Origin: Paulownia fortunei
Lineage: Eukaryota; Streptophyta; Magnoliopsida; Lamiales; Paulowniaceae
Direction of reading: 5' to 3'
NCBI GenBank assembly: GCA_019321725.1
Contig: CM033110.1
Location: 22,375,210 to 22,439,209, forward strand
DNA: 64,000 nt
In this document: positions 11,401 through 25,100 of the stretch, piece after piece
Numbering within the stretch: the stretch's first letter is position 1
Layout: every line of letters begins with the position of its first letter
Made by a program: the position numbers and the translations under genes
The notes under the pieces: model-generated
What the model was told of the DNA's origin: nothing
Database searches by the model: none
The model's input: only the letters and a program-made list of their open reading frames with translations

Positions 11401-14400
11401 CACCATACACCTTACACGAAGATACCCTATAGCATATAGACAATGACATGCCAATAAGTTATCCTCCATAAAGTGGACGTAAATTAATGTCTCAAATTAG
11501 AAATTTATGCACTCTTCCAGTTAATATTTTTATAACAGCAGTGATTCATAGATTGACCATGCACGGTGTTATATGATTCATGCGTTATGTTTCTAGGTCT
11601 AGGATATTCAAGAAAAAATTGTACCATTTCGTTTTCTCTTTTCAATATAATACAAGAAGATTGTGAATTCATAAAACAGGTCAAACTGGAGTTAAAAGAA
11701 TTAGGTATGCAAGCACAAAGATGTGCAAACGAAGCAAAGTCTTATTTTGACATATAACAAGGCAGACACTATCAATCTCTCATTAATAAAATAAATTCTC
11801 TTATAAGATATGATACAACAGTGAAGTTTGAGACTCTAGATAAGGCACAAGTGTGCACATTTCATGAAAGCTATACAGCTGGAATACTGCGCTTTATGAT
11901 TGGCACAGTCCTCAATTCATCTTATACACAAGCATCAATGAAATCTATTACCTAGATGCACCACACTCAGCACTAATTGTGTCCAAAAGATTTTCTGCCA
12001 AAAGCTTCGCATGCTCTAGACTTTTTGGATCATTGCTTGATAACAACAGATGCAATGGTTGCTGTGTTTCTGCAAGCAGGGCAAAGCAGAAGAAAGATTA
12101 TCAATTGGTCAGGACATAATAATAGCAAATGCTAGCAAAATACACCACAATAACAACCTTCAGTCTGCCCATTTTCGGAATACCCAGAACCCCGTCCTCT
12201 TAGTAAGACAGTTGCTCCTGTTTCATTCATAATGTGGTTTACATACTGGTCCTGCATTTACAAAACCCAACCAGCAGCAACACAAAAGAATCTCTCCAGA
12301 TTGTGTGGAGATGTCAAAGAAAGCTTCAAACATTAGAATCTCTTATCTTTGATGAGAGAAAACAAACTTAAGTCATTGATCAACATCTAGCTAAAACAAG
12401 TATGCAACAGGTTTGGCAGAATTATAAAGATAACTGCATGTGTTATGACATTAAACCACTAAAATTCTTTTAACATAACCATTCATAACCATAAGACTCT
12501 CAGATACATGCATATTAAACCAAACAACTAAACTATGCCCTCTCCTGTCCCCACTCTCAGCTCCCCACACCATCTGGCCAAAAAAACCCCTGGGATGGAA
12601 GTCACAGAATGAGAAAATTACTAAAAGAAGGAACAAAGTGAGAGGCAAAAGATAAAGGGAGATCGAGAGATTGCAAAACATGTTCAATCAAAAAGTGATA
12701 GATGTCATTTCTTAACATAGTTCGCTATCCCCACGCTCCATGCTCCAAGGAAACCAACAGCTGACACCCCCACCCACAAAAGAAAAAGGAAAGAAAGAAA
12801 CAAACGGCAGACAACAAACAGAGAAACTAAAAGAAACACAAAAGATGAGGCAAAGAAAAAGCGAGATAAATGAATAAAGAAAAAGCTCACATTTGGGCCA
12901 CGGATGCGTGAAACGATGTTCAACGATGGGTCTGCCTCAAATCCCAAAAAGACACAGGTATTCAATAAATGATCAACCTAAGGCACAGAAATAATTAAGT
13001 TGGTCAAAAAAATCTCAATTATGCAGCTTCCAGTATCTCTCAGGAGTCAGAATTACCTTAACTCCACTGCTCACTGTTGCCTGTTTCAGCATTTCTTCCA
13101 CCATAGCAGCAGCATGATCAACTGCTTTGATTCGTTCTGCTGTTGTTTCCAACTGAAGCCACAACATAACATGTCAACATATCAAAAGTACATCCAAAGG
13201 AACAAACCATGAAGTTGAATAATGAACAGATGGGAAATGCTCAAAATGTGAATACCACATTCAGAAAATGTAAACAAAATCGTCAACAAAAATCAGGTCC
13301 AATGTTCACATCTAAGATCAAGCGAGATATTTGTTTATTATAAACTCATTTTAATACTCAAGAATTTTGGCAATTAATTGATTGTACCAATCATGGAAGT
13401 TATTGATTGTTAAACTAAACAAAATTAGTCCAAAATTTTTAAACAAACATGGAACATACCAATGGCAAGATATTTATACAAAAGTGTTCACAAAACGAGC
13501 TTGTAATCATCAGTGAGTTGGGCTCAGGAAGCATATTAATGGTTTTAACAATATCAGATCCTTGCATATCACATGCAGCGCCACAACCATATATAAAAAC
13601 TCAATATCAAATTGAAAAACTTTTCAATGAAACAACGCCATTCCACGTAATAAATTAATCAATCTAAAATAAAAATTATGTTATAAGGTCAGTTAATACA
13701 GTGATATTATAGCCAATTTATCGCCTATAAGTAGATATGTATAACCAATTAGCAGACCATGTTTTTCAGATGAAATGTAATTCTTGTGTGAGTGATTCTA
13801 GACCATGATGGCAGTCTCCAGGAATTCTAGTACCAAATTTCTCTCCTATTGAACAAAATTGGTGCAGAAAATAGACAAAAACATCATTTTTGGTGTCAAC
13901 AATTTCTCTCATGGTGATTCTTGGCTTTCCCCATAACTTCTTTATAGATACATCAACTAAATCCAAAGTCCTGACAATTGAGTTTTATTATGAGAGATGA
14001 AGTTTTGAAAAAATGAGTTCTCTCATCCGTTTGCAAATCTTTATGACCAGAGGAAGCTTACGAAATTGAACCTTATTTAGGCAAACTAAGAATCAGTTTG
14101 AAATCCAGATCAAACTAAATATATACCTCTGTATCTAGACCAATATAAATCCGATAACGATGTCTTCTGTAAGATATACTACATGCATTGTAGAAACGAT
14201 TTTTTCAGACAGTAGTCATTGTGTATCAAAAAATCAATAATAATAATTAAAAAAAAGCATACAAACAAGACAAAATGCACATTTTGAAAGACATATTTTT
14301 TATGTGTTTTTCTTATTATTTTGAATATTTGAAAACTTAGTTTCTCTACTAATTAACGTTTCATTCGGCCTGGATTGCAAGTTCTCAACTAAACATATTA

Positions 14401-16538
14401 GCTCATCCACCATTGCTTAGTTTCGGAGACTCAGGTGCTTTTTACGGTAACATACTCCATCACAGAAGACAGTAACAAAAATTGTCTTACAAAAGTATTT
14501 CGCAAAAGGGAATCATTGCCATCATCAAAAATCAAGGTCTTATCAATTATCTTCACTAGTTAGCAGATCATGCACAAGATTAAAATACTTACATGTGCCG
14601 CCGCAGATATATGAAGATATAGGGGTCTCTCACCATCAGGTGGGGCATTAGGAGGCCGATATTTCCCCCTGTTAGTTCCATTCTAAAAACTGAATCATAT
14701 AGATAGAAAGGAAAAGTAAATCCAAAGAGAAGATCATTGGCAAACTTACTTACCGAGTTATGACCACAGCCCCAGTGCTCTTCTGAATCTGCAAAATGTC
14801 AAATAACTTATCAACTCCCAACCAAGAGCAAATAGCAATCTTATGCACCATAACTCTGCTATTTGTACTAATTTGTGCTTCTTGAAAAGCCTTTGGGTTA
14901 GTTAAGCCAAAATATTGAAATTTACCTCTTCCTGGGTTTGGCGCTTTGTAAGCTTATAACGAATAGCAGGGTCAGCATCATTTATGACAATTTCTCTTGC
15001 TATTAATTCATCTTGGATCTTCGGCTGTAAATTAAAGAAAAAATGAACTAAGTGAGAACAAAAGTTTGTGTTAAGAGTCTGGAAGCATTAGTATATAGAA
15101 TTAATAATAATGGTGCAGAAAGCATATTCCAATAAAATTAAATAAAAGAAAATGAAAGGTGAAAAGTAGGGCTTATTAGATGCCACCCACATAGGTACTA
15201 CCACCAACTAGGGTGTGAGCCACTGGATAACACATGATGATGTCAACATTGCACTTTTATGATGTCATTGTGTGCTCATCCGACAGGTGTCCAAGTGGGG
15301 TAGCATCAAATTTCTCAAACAAAGGAAAGCCAACTGAGAAGAGCTAGTTTTGTGAAAAACCATAACTTGAATCAAGAGAGTGGATGGGAAATAGAAACAA
15401 CATTGTGTTAAAGAGAGGAAAGTTAAGTCCGTGAGTAAAACTATTGAACTTTACCATGCAAGCAAGGATCACAAACAAGAGGGAATAACCATGTCCTTAG
15501 GAAAAGTGAAGTGCCAAAATGAGAAATAGCCTTACTTGGACTAACTTTTGGACAATGGCAGCTGCATGTTGCTGTAAAGGCACCTGAACCACGTGCAGCG
15601 GGCTGGCACTAGAAGTGGGAAAAGGGATTGCAAGAGAAGCACCAGATACTGAGGAGAGAGTAGGCAAAGTTATCCTGGCCAAAGATCCCATGTTTGCCAG
15701 TGGAAAAATCCCAGGAACTGCTATTCCAGCAGAAACCAATGACTCATCCGGCTGATCCCACTTTCTCTTTTTTCTACAAACAAGCCTACAACTGTTAAAA
15801 TCCCAGCCATTCTTATTTTATTTATTTATTACTGGTGGGATTCAATTTTAGAGGGTTGTGGGCTAATGGAAGGCCATTAGGCCTATTACAGGGATGAAAA
15901 TCTAGGATGAAACCATAACCTGGAAGATGGATCAAATTCCCAGCTACACTACACAGAGTGGAAATTTCATTTTTAGATTTCGATTTTTTAAAATCACATT
16001 CTATAGATCACTGTTTTCCTCTGTACATTTCATTTTCAGATTTCAAGTTTTAAAATCTCACTCTATAGACTATAGACGACTGTTTTCTATTTCTCTCCTC
16101 TATTAAATTATCTTTTTCTGTTGTTAATGATTAAATTGCAGCAGTGGCAATGAGCTTCCGTCAAACTCATATGAAAAGGATAATCAAGACAGCAGAAAAC
16201 AGCAAATCAGTTCTAATAAAGTTTAGAACTTTATTTTTATGATCCATAAAAAGGGTCTTCCATCCTTTTGCTCATTTCCCACATACATTTTTTTCGTAGC
16301 AAAGAGTCAATTTTTTTTTTACATAAATTCAAAACATTATTGTAAATTCAACACGATTCCGAGATAGAGAGAGAGCAACACAAATATCCAACCTTGTCTA
16401 CAGGAGCAAAAACTAAAAAGTAAAAAAGAAGAGTTAAATTAAGTCAATGTCCCACAAAATCAAAGCACCACACCTTTGCTTCGTCGTTGATGAATCAGAT
16501 TCGGATGATGAAACCCTAGGGCAACTGTCCTCCGTCAT
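8467..16538 (-). CDS. RIK: RIK-like KH-domain protein (RS2-interacting), with a 1-base frame break in exon 11
   Basis: Twelve coding exons on the minus strand: 16474-16538, 15536-15773, 14926-15024, 14754-14788, 14593-14668, 13057-13152, 12891-12977, 12158-12251, 11952-12069, 10958-11426, 8782-9018, 8467-8597. The start is MTEDSCPRVSSSESDSS. Residues about 105-265 form an SF1/BBP-like KH region (REIVINDAD, KLTKRQTQEEIQKSTG, FLGFEADPSLN, RIRGPND), followed by a Pro/Ala/Ser-rich middle and a C-terminus ending KPFWAV, as in Arabidopsis RIK. RIK is reported to bind the MYB factor RS2/AS1 in the complex that silences KNOX genes. Every junction is in phase except inside exon 11, where one base is missing in a Pro-coding C-run (plus-strand GGGG at 8859-8862). 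Read literally, translation stops at 8842-8844 after 517 aa; with the frame kept the protein would be about 581 aa. Downstream coding is clearly conserved. Confidence 0.87.
9611..10607. repeat. Tandem array, four copies of a ~245-bp unit
   Basis: Units begin near 9611, 9855, 10102 and 10347, each opening with a variant of aaatacttaaggcaatag and closing with catggaaccctcagtacag. Copies are nearly identical, differing by a few substitutions. The fourth carries a ~15-base insertion (gtcacaaaacagag near 10507). The array lies in the RIK intron between exons 10 and 11. It has no coding potential and no recognisable transposon ends. Confidence 0.92.
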
Positions 16539-17725
16539 TGATTTTGTCGGTTACTTCTTCAATCCTTTTTCCCCCCGATTAATTGGATTCTTTCGGTTTC
16601 AGATTGAAATAGCGCGATAATTACTTCTCTGTGTGTCTGTGTGTGTGAAAATCGTACAACAATTCGCGGGTTTTATTCGGCTGGCTGGACAAAAGATTTT
16701 GGTCTCCAGTTACAATTTTGAGGAAGGCAAGAAACATGGCTATGCATGTGACTTGCACGTGCGAGTTATTGCATTCTTGTCACTCTTCACGGGCCTTAAT
16801 GTATTGGGTTAGTGAATTATTTACATGGGCTGAAGTGACCCAACAGATTATTGGTATTGACAATAACCAACAAGGTTGGGCCTAATTTGTAGTAATAGTG
16901 TCTGGTCCAATGATGAGCAGATAGCTGTTGATGAATTTAAATTTCATAAATTCAAGTAAAAAAATATTTTTTAAAATAAAAATGAAATGTTATTTAGAAT
17001 TTAAAAAGTGAAAAAAAAAAAAAATCTACCCGGAAAAAAAAAGAAAAAGAAAAAAAAAATTACAACTGAAAGGGTTGGTTATCTTATCCCCAATTCTGTG
17101 AAATTCCTAACCAGCTAACTTCTTTCCTCACTCCCTCTGTCAGTCTCTGCTTCTCTTCCACCTCCGGTACTGCAATCTCTCTTTCTTGTTTTACGTATAT
17201 ATGTGTACGTATATATGTTTATCCTTTTGTCTCTTTTTTTTTTCCATTTTATTTTTTATTTTTAGCTCTCTCAGAGGGATGCTGTTTTGAAATCGGAAAT
17301 GCTTATTGAATGATGTTATGAGACGGGAACAGGATATGAATTCTTTGACTTTTTGGTGGGATTATTTTCAATGCCTGCTGTTTGGAAATTGAAATTGTTG
17401 TAAAATGGTATGTGGTGTTGGCAAAATGTTCAAAGAGACTACATTTTACGGTATTGTTTGAAGGGTGGGGAGAAGTAAATGAGAATGTCCGCCACATCTA
17501 ACGAAAATATTGGGTTTTATACATTTATTTTATTGAATTAAACTGAATTGGAAAAAATTATTTAGGTAGATTTTACAGTGAGGGGAAAGTGAAGATAATC
17601 TTGTCTAACCAGTGGCTTTCTCCAGGAACAAATAAAAAAGAAACCAATCTAAACAAGGCAATAATTTTTCACTACAGGGAGCTTTTGAATACTGGGGAGC
17701 GTTTAAATTGGACTCTAGCTGAGCA
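16539..17725. other. Divergent promoter region between RIK and RPL6
   Basis: The two start codons are about 1.2 kb apart and face away from each other. A CT-rich stretch at 17121-17165 followed by donor-like CCG|GTACTG at 17167 suggests a non-coding first exon and 5' UTR intron for RPL6. The acceptor is not settled (candidates end near 17578, 17625 and 17678). A-rich runs lie at 17010-17060. Confidence 0.4.
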
Positions 17726-20299
17726 ATGGCATCTCCCATTGGTGCTTCTGTACAGTCCAGGTGACCATTATATTAACATTTCACACTTTGATCATATGTG
17801 CATTTATTTTCCAGGAATGTAACTTAGTTTGTGATTCTGAGGCTTTTGACCCTGTGTTTTGGCTACAAAACAGTTACCTGAGGTGCCCTTTTCTTGGGGA
17901 GGCAAATGGAATTCATGTTTCCAGGGTTTCTACACCTCGGGTTGTTGTTGTGAGAAAGGTTGTGGAATGCAAGGAGTCTAGAATTGGAAAGCAACCAATT
18001 GCAGTGCCATCCAATGTGGCTCTCACAATGGATGGCCAAGATTTGAAAGTGAAAGGCCCTCTAGGGGAGCTTGCTATTACTTATCCACGAGAAATCAAGC
18101 TTGAAAAGGAAGACTCTGGAATTCTCAGGGTGAGAAAGGCAGTGGAAACAAGAAGAGCCAACCAGATGCATGGTTTATTCAGGCACTTCTCTCTATTTTC
18201 TCCATTTTGTTGATGTCTCCCCTTCACACTTGCTTTTTGTCTGCAATTTTATGCATAGTTAATTATTATGATTGAGAGACTATATTTTGGAATGCTGACG
18301 CTAGATTCTATGTGCAATGTTATTCAAACAAATAGCATTCACATACATGGATTATTCTTCTTATATTAGAGAAAGTTAATGCGGATGATTTCTTCATTTG
18401 TTTTTGTACGGATAAATATCATAAAGATGGAATTTATAAGATTTACACAATGAAAAGATCTAAGATTAGATAACTTCTTCTGATAGCCCATATGCCTTAA
18501 TGGGATACTAAAATATGCAGATTTTGCTTCATAAATGGGATTTCAGAATACAACAATGAAATTTCAACTTGAACCTTTTATTTGATTTTGTTTTTCTGAA
18601 AGATAGATTATCTGTAAGGGAAATTGTGTAGTTACAAGTTACAGATAATTTGTGGTAGTTACAAGTCTTAGAATACATTGAAGTGCCTCGCCACATTCCC
18701 CTAATATTCTATCAGTAAATAATATACTTTGTATTGTTATTTGATGTGTACTTCTGTACTAACTTAGGGAGTAGCATACCGTAATGGATGCATCCTTGTC
18801 AAAATCTTTTTGCATTATGAGTGAATTGTAATTTCAAGAACAATGCTGTTTGAATGCTTATATTTTCCCATTATTTTTATGACTTGAGAAAGATGGCAGA
18901 AGCCTCAAGTACATAGTGAAGTACATAGATAATCGTCAGAGCAGAAAAATAGGCTTTGTACTTCTTCTTTTTTTTTATGATATTGCACTTGAATTGCTTA
19001 AAAATGTGAGTTTAAATGCTGTATCATATAACCAGATGAAAAATTGCTATGTATTTCTAAGGATTCTTCACTGCTGGTCAGAGTATGTCCATTCTAAAGA
19101 TTACACAAAGATTGAGTCGTGCATTTTTTTGTCTTTGGGTTCTCTTATTTCATTCCTTTACCTCCTTTTTTTTTGTTTTTTGGAGGGGTGAGGGGGTTCT
19201 TTCTGACTTTTTAGATTGGGAAGATACCAAATGTTCTGCAACCATGACAATATACGTGATGATTCATAATTGATATTTAGTACCAGCTAATCTGTAAAAA
19301 AACTATCATCAAAATTATCAAATGACAGATTCTGCTTCTGTTTGCCTGAGGTTGAGGCAGGTTCCTTTAGTTTGGTGTCATGTTTGGTATTTCCTCTGGC
19401 ACCACTTGAATCAGCCTCCAACTACAATCTACGACAGGTACAAAATGCCTCAAAACAGCTTCTTAAAGCCCTTGCCTTTTTTTTTTTTTTTTTATTCGCA
19501 GATATGGAACAGTTTGTGGGCAACTTACTGTAACAGTGTTTTGCTTTCTTAAACCATTACCCTAGTTAAACTTCATAAACTCACATTGCCAACCTTTGTC
19601 TATAAAAATCAATTCTAACCTACAAACAATGCATAATATTGATACTGCCTTTGTATTGCAACCTGTTCCTATATTTTATGGCATGTAGAGTATGTTGTTT
19701 AATTGATCTAAAGAACAAACTTCATTCAACTATCCGAAATAAAACTGCTGTAACATGTCCCTTCTAGCAATTCATGCTATTCTCTGTCAAAATGAGACTA
19801 TCTTTGAATATGGGATTTTTTATGGCAAAAATATTATAGATAAATGTTGCCGATTCCTGACATGATATTATGCCGTGTTTGTCACTTATTTCTTATATGG
19901 TTGTTGGATTTTATTTCTCCAGTCTTATGATATTGTTTTTATTATCTGAATTATCTTCTCAGGACCCTAACTGATAACATGGTGGTGGGTGTTTCTAAAG
20001 GATTTGAGAAGAGACTTCAGTTGGTAGGCACTGGGTATCGTGCTACCGTTGAAGGAAAAGACATAGTTCTCAATCTTGGTTTTTCTCATCCAGTTAGAAT
20101 GGCAATCCCCGATGGCCTGCAGGTGAAGGTGGAAGAAAACACAAGAATTGCTGTGAGTGGATACGATAAATCTGCAATTGGTCAGTTTGCTGCTTCTATT
20201 AGGAAGTGGAGACCTCCAGAGCCATACAAAGGTAAAGGTGTGAAATATGCTGATGAAGTAGTGAGAAGAAAAGAGGGTAAAGCGGGCAAGAAGAAGTAA
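17726..20299 (+). CDS. RPL6: Plastid ribosomal protein L6 (uL6c), nuclear-encoded
   Basis: Three coding exons (17726-17760, 17874-18182, 19963-20299) give 226 aa. Residues 1 to about 37 ([20 protein letters not shown] onward) are a Ser/Arg-bearing transit peptide. The mature part starts near [13 protein letters not shown] and carries the L6 signatures [33 protein letters not shown] and LGFSHPV, with the plastid C-terminal [20 protein letters not shown] and KEGKAGKKK tail. The protein belongs to the 50S subunit of plastid ribosomes near the factor-binding region. The second intron starts with GC (CAG|GCACTT at 18183), and no GT donor nearby restores HGLFRTLTDN. Choosing acceptor 17873 over the stronger-looking 17816 keeps the frame and matches the transit peptide of known RPL6. 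Confidence 0.92.
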
Positions 20300-22119
20300 A
20301 CAACTGTACTGTTAACATTAATTTTGTCTGTCTTTCATTTCTTGTCTATATGAATTTTGAAGATATTTCTGAACAGTGATGTTGCTTCAATGACTGTAAG
20401 AACTAGTTCATTCAATATTAGTCATTCTTTTTGGATCTTCATTATATTTGTGCGAGGCATATGCACTTTGAGTGATGGGGAATGAGCTTTTTTATTGGCC
20501 TTCATAATCAAGCATTACTTAAGTGATTTTGGAAATACAAACCATTTGCTATGTTATTGACTTGGTTTCTTACTTTGTCAATGATCTCTTATAGGAACAA
20601 ATATACACTGTTAAGGAAGTCTGAGAGTAGAAGGAACTAGATTCCTACTGCCATGGTTTCTTTGATCAAAATTGAGCTTATGAAGTGTCTTGAGTCAACT
20701 TGGCAGAGGTATCCTAAATGGTTGCATAGTTATTTTAATTGCAGACAAGGCTCTCACTCTCTCTCACTTCTCATTTTCTTCTACCCAAGTCTATATAACT
20801 TATCCATGTTTGCTATTTCATTTTTCTGGGTTGTGGGGGGCTGGGTTGATTGATTCAATCTCCATCCATGAAAAGAAAGATGAGTTCGTTCTCTGTAGAA
20901 GATATGAGGATTTATTTTCTTTGGTTTGGAGGATGATGCGGGTGAATATTTTAATGGGTTCTAAAACTTAAATCCGCAGTCTACAATTATACATACAACC
21001 ACTTTAAGTCAAGGCAAGCTCCTTTAATGCAAGTCTAGTTAGGGACGCATATAAGATCAAGGGTCGCAAATTGAAGATACAAACATGAGGTTGGGGGAGT
21101 TGGAGTTGTTTTCACCTCAAATTCCTCGACCTTCAAAAAGAATTTAAGGGATTCATGAGATAAAATTTGTTCAATAAAAGGTGGCTCAAACTCTTGATCT
21201 TACTCTAATATCAATTATTAAGATCAAACACTTATTACTAGTTTAAATATTACAATAGTAAATAGTAGTATAATTTTATTTTATTAAATTCTTAATAATC
21301 GTACTACGTGTATGAGTCATAAGGTAGCTACTCCCCACAAATGTTATAAGTTGAATTTGTTAGTTTATAATCTGTTACCAATAAAGGATTATACTAACAA
21401 TATATATTAATAAAATAATATAAATTTTTGAAATCGAAGAAATTAATAATAAATTGTCCACTAATCTCGTGCTAAAATTATGAGAATACTGCCGGGTAAT
21501 CATGGATGAAATTTGCTAACAAAATTATAGAGAACAAATTGAATATTTTTAATGTGTTTTAACCTTTTGAAATGTTTGAAACCGAAGAAATTAGTAATAA
21601 ATTGCCCACTAATCTGGTGCTAAAATTACGAGAATAGTATGGGGTAATCATGGGGTGAAACTTGCTAACAAAATTATAGAGAACAAATTTGATATCTTTA
21701 ATAATGTATTTTAACCTTTTCAAATCTTTGTTAAATTGTCCTTGAGTGGCATTTGTTAGGTTCCCGGCTTGTTTTTCCTTTTGTTTCTGTTACACCTAAA
21801 CACTAATCTCATTGTTAAAAAAAACAAAAAAATCATACTCTGTAGCTTAGAATAATTAAAATTATATGAATATTCATCTTAATTAATGATAAATAACAAC
21901 TTAAATACACTTAGGAGCTTAAAAAACAATTCACCTTGGATTCAAACAACATTATCCCCACTTTACAATTAACTCTTTGCTGGCAAACGCGATTACTGCG
22001 TTAAAACAAAGATCCTAAAACCTCACCTTCTTGTCTATCAGTTGACTAAAACCTTGTCGGCCGTTCCCTCCGCCAACTCCGGCGTACCCTCTGCTCTTTC
22101 TCCCGCACGCAGTAGAAAA
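20300..22119. other. Intergenic region between RPL6 and the WDR12-like remnant
   Basis: The first part is RPL6 3' UTR. The rest is AT-rich and contains the 21428-21728 direct duplication. No coding exon is supported. Confidence 0.5.
21428..21728. repeat. Direct duplication, two diverged ~150-bp units
   Basis: Unit 1 starts ttgaaatcgaagaaatt near 21428 and unit 2 starts ttgaaaccgaagaaatt near 21577. Both continue with aataaattg.ccactaatct, a shared agaaca core and end ttttaacctttt. The two copies differ by scattered substitutions and small indels. Confidence 0.85.
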
Positions 22120-25100
22120 ATGGATATTGGTGGCGGCGGAGGGGTGGTGGAAGAGTCCTCGAGGCAAGTGCAAGTACGCTTCGTGACGAAGCTAAAACCA
22201 CCGTACAAAGCGCCGCCAACTTCTATCTCCATACCCGCCAATCTCACGCGCTTCGGTCTTTCTGCTCTCCTCAACAATCTCCTCCAAGCCGGTACTCTTC
22301 TTTTGACGTATTTTTCGCTCGTTTCTTTTTTTTAACCCTCTTGTTGAAATTGCCACAAACAAAGTTAGCGTACAGAATTTCGGAGTTCCTTTCACACTGG
22401 AATGATGATATATCAGGAAATGCGGATTGGAAATCTGAGCCTTTTGATTTTCTTATCGATGGAGAGCTGGTTCGGATGTCGCTTGAAGAGTTTCTTCTTG
22501 CCAAAAGCATTTCAGCTGTAAGTACTTTTGTCTTTTCCAAGGCAGTGGTGTTTGGTGCTTTCATTGGTGCATTCAAGTTATGAATGAAACATGAGTAATT
22601 CATGTATAAATTGAGCTTAAGAGAAACTCGGGAATTTGATGCACTTGTTGAATATGGAATTTCACTTAGATTCAGCACGGAAATTGATTAACCCTTGTGT
22701 CTCTGGGATATAAATTTGCTTGATCGTTTATCTTTATATTTAAAGATTAATTTGACTGATGGTCAAATGATTTCTCAAATGAGATGCCTAGCAAGATAGA
22801 ATTTTCATTGTTTGATGCTGACATTATATTTTGCTTCTCTTTCTCAAATGGCTCTTGCAAATTTGATGTTCCTCACTGGTTTATAAATCATTACAGGAAA
22901 AAGTACTTGAAATTGAATACATTAAAGCCGTAACTCCAAGAAAATAAGAAGAACACGATGATACTATTTTGGGGAAGGATTTGAGTGTGCTCCATTTGTT
23001 GACTAATGCCCACCATCAGTAAAAGTGAGCTGCTTGTCTTATCTGACAGATATATTTTGACAGGATGGTATGATGGTTTTGGAAGGTAACTCTGTAAAAA
23101 TGTCATTTCATACCTCATTTTACCTTTTCTAGTTGTTTTCTATATGCAAACTTAGCTGATGTACTATTATATTGTTTACTGGCTCTTAGGATATGGAGGG
23201 CTGCTGGAATTTGTAAGCATCTATTAGATGGGCATTCTGGCCTTGTTACTTCAGTTTGTATTTTAAAGCCCAAAGGTATAAAGGAGGTTGTTTCTTACAC
23301 AATATGGGAGCTTTTTGTAAATATTCTGTGTTGGTTTTTGTCTTACCTTTATGTTTGGTTAATTGGTTCCAACAAAATGTAATTACAATATATCATGAAT
23401 AATGAACTCTAGGATATTTATTAAAAAGATCTACAAGTGATCTAAATTTGTTGTTTGCTCAATTATTGTTTCTCAATGGTCACTGGTTTTGATAAGCCTG
23501 GTGTGTCTTTGGGGAATGGGTTTTGGTGTGAAGTAACATGAGTTGAGTGTTAAGTAGTCATTTTAGCCTGTCTACGTGTAATTTAAGTAGTCATTTTTGC
23601 TCAATCTATTGCTTGCTTGAGTTTAAGAACTAAGCTATTTCTTGCCCTCTTAATATTTAAAATTGAGAAATTTGGTTTGTCAAAATTCATGGTCAAATCA
23701 TTTTTGTAGGAGAAAAAGAAAATTGCACTTGATATAAATTGAAATATGGCTTTGAGGGTGTATGCAGGATGTTTTATTTTTTTTTCTTCACAAATTAACC
23801 TACTCAAATTCATGTTGATTTGTAATGTTATCAGAACTTCACTTGCATTAGCAGTGGGCATGAGGCCATCTATCTTAGGAAGGTCGATGAGAAAGTGAGC
23901 TATTGAAGCGTGTATTCTCAAAATGAGATACCAAATCAACTTGTCAATTCAATTGGTGAAACATTGCAATTCACTCATCCAAACAGATGACCTGAGGGAA
24001 TCTTATGAAAATATTTTCAGAAAACATCTTCACAAAATGAATAAGAATCCAAACGTAGCCTTAATTTTAGGAGACTGATATCATGTAGGATGAAACAGTG
24101 ATTAATGATATTTCAAGATTCTTTTTTTTTTTTTCAAAGATAAAGCAGATTTTCTATTTCCACGCACAATTATCCGGAGCTAATATCCATATGTACTGTG
24201 GCACAATTTAAAGAAACTCTTAAGAATACACATACACACACATGTGTGTGTGTGTATATATGCGGGTGTATGTCTTAAGTGTTCTAGAGCAGATCATATC
24301 TGTTAGAGAATAGAAAATATATACATATGTACATAGTATATGGATGTATGTGCCTCTATATATAATGAATGTGTATTTATACTCAGTTGTGTATGTTCGT
24401 GTTCTAGAGCAAATCTGGCAGCATTAATTATCATAAAATGGCATACCTCTACTACAGATTGAATAGATACCTCTATGATTATTCTAATTAATTTACTGTC
24501 TCCTAATGTCAAATAAATCAAATGGTATAATAATTGCCCTTTTCTTCACTTTTAACTCAGTATTGTGGGAAGGTTATCAACTGTTTTGATATCGGAGGTG
24601 AAAGTTCTGCCCTTATCACAGCTGGTGGTTCCAACCATACTCTTCGAATATGGGATCCTTGCATGCCAGGTCTCGCCCTCAGTGTGTGCACACGCGAATG
24701 TTTGCTTGTGTCTTTGCATGCATGTATGGGCATGTGTGCTGTATGCCGTGACTTCAACCACCTAAATATTCCTGTGAATTTCTTTGAGCAGGAACTTTGT
24801 TTCCTATCTTCCAATTCTCATCACATAATTCTTGGATATCATTATGCAAATGGCACAGTAAATCATGGTTCCACTTGGTCGCTGCCTCATATGATGGAAA
24901 AGTGATGCTTTGGGATCTAAGAACTGCAGCATGTAGTTACTTGAGTTGCTTTTGTCTTTGCTTATGTTTCACACTTTGATTTCTGAATCATATACCTTCT
25001 GCAGCGGCCATTGGCTGTAATTGACACACACAAGGACAAGGTACTCCGCAAAACACTGTTGTTTCCACATTTGTGTTTTTACCTGACAATATAGTAGTTT

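Noticed and set aside
17761..17873. Upstream extension of the second RPL6 exon ([16 protein letters not shown]) as coding
   Set aside because: Joining exon 1 to the acceptor at 17816 puts a TAG in frame at once. The acceptor at 17873 is in phase and gives the expected transit peptide.
23276..24560. Search for hidden central WD40 exons of the WDR12-like gene
   Set aside because: No GH...WD-type coding stretch with splice sites was found in any plus-strand frame, so the exons were judged missing rather than overlooked.
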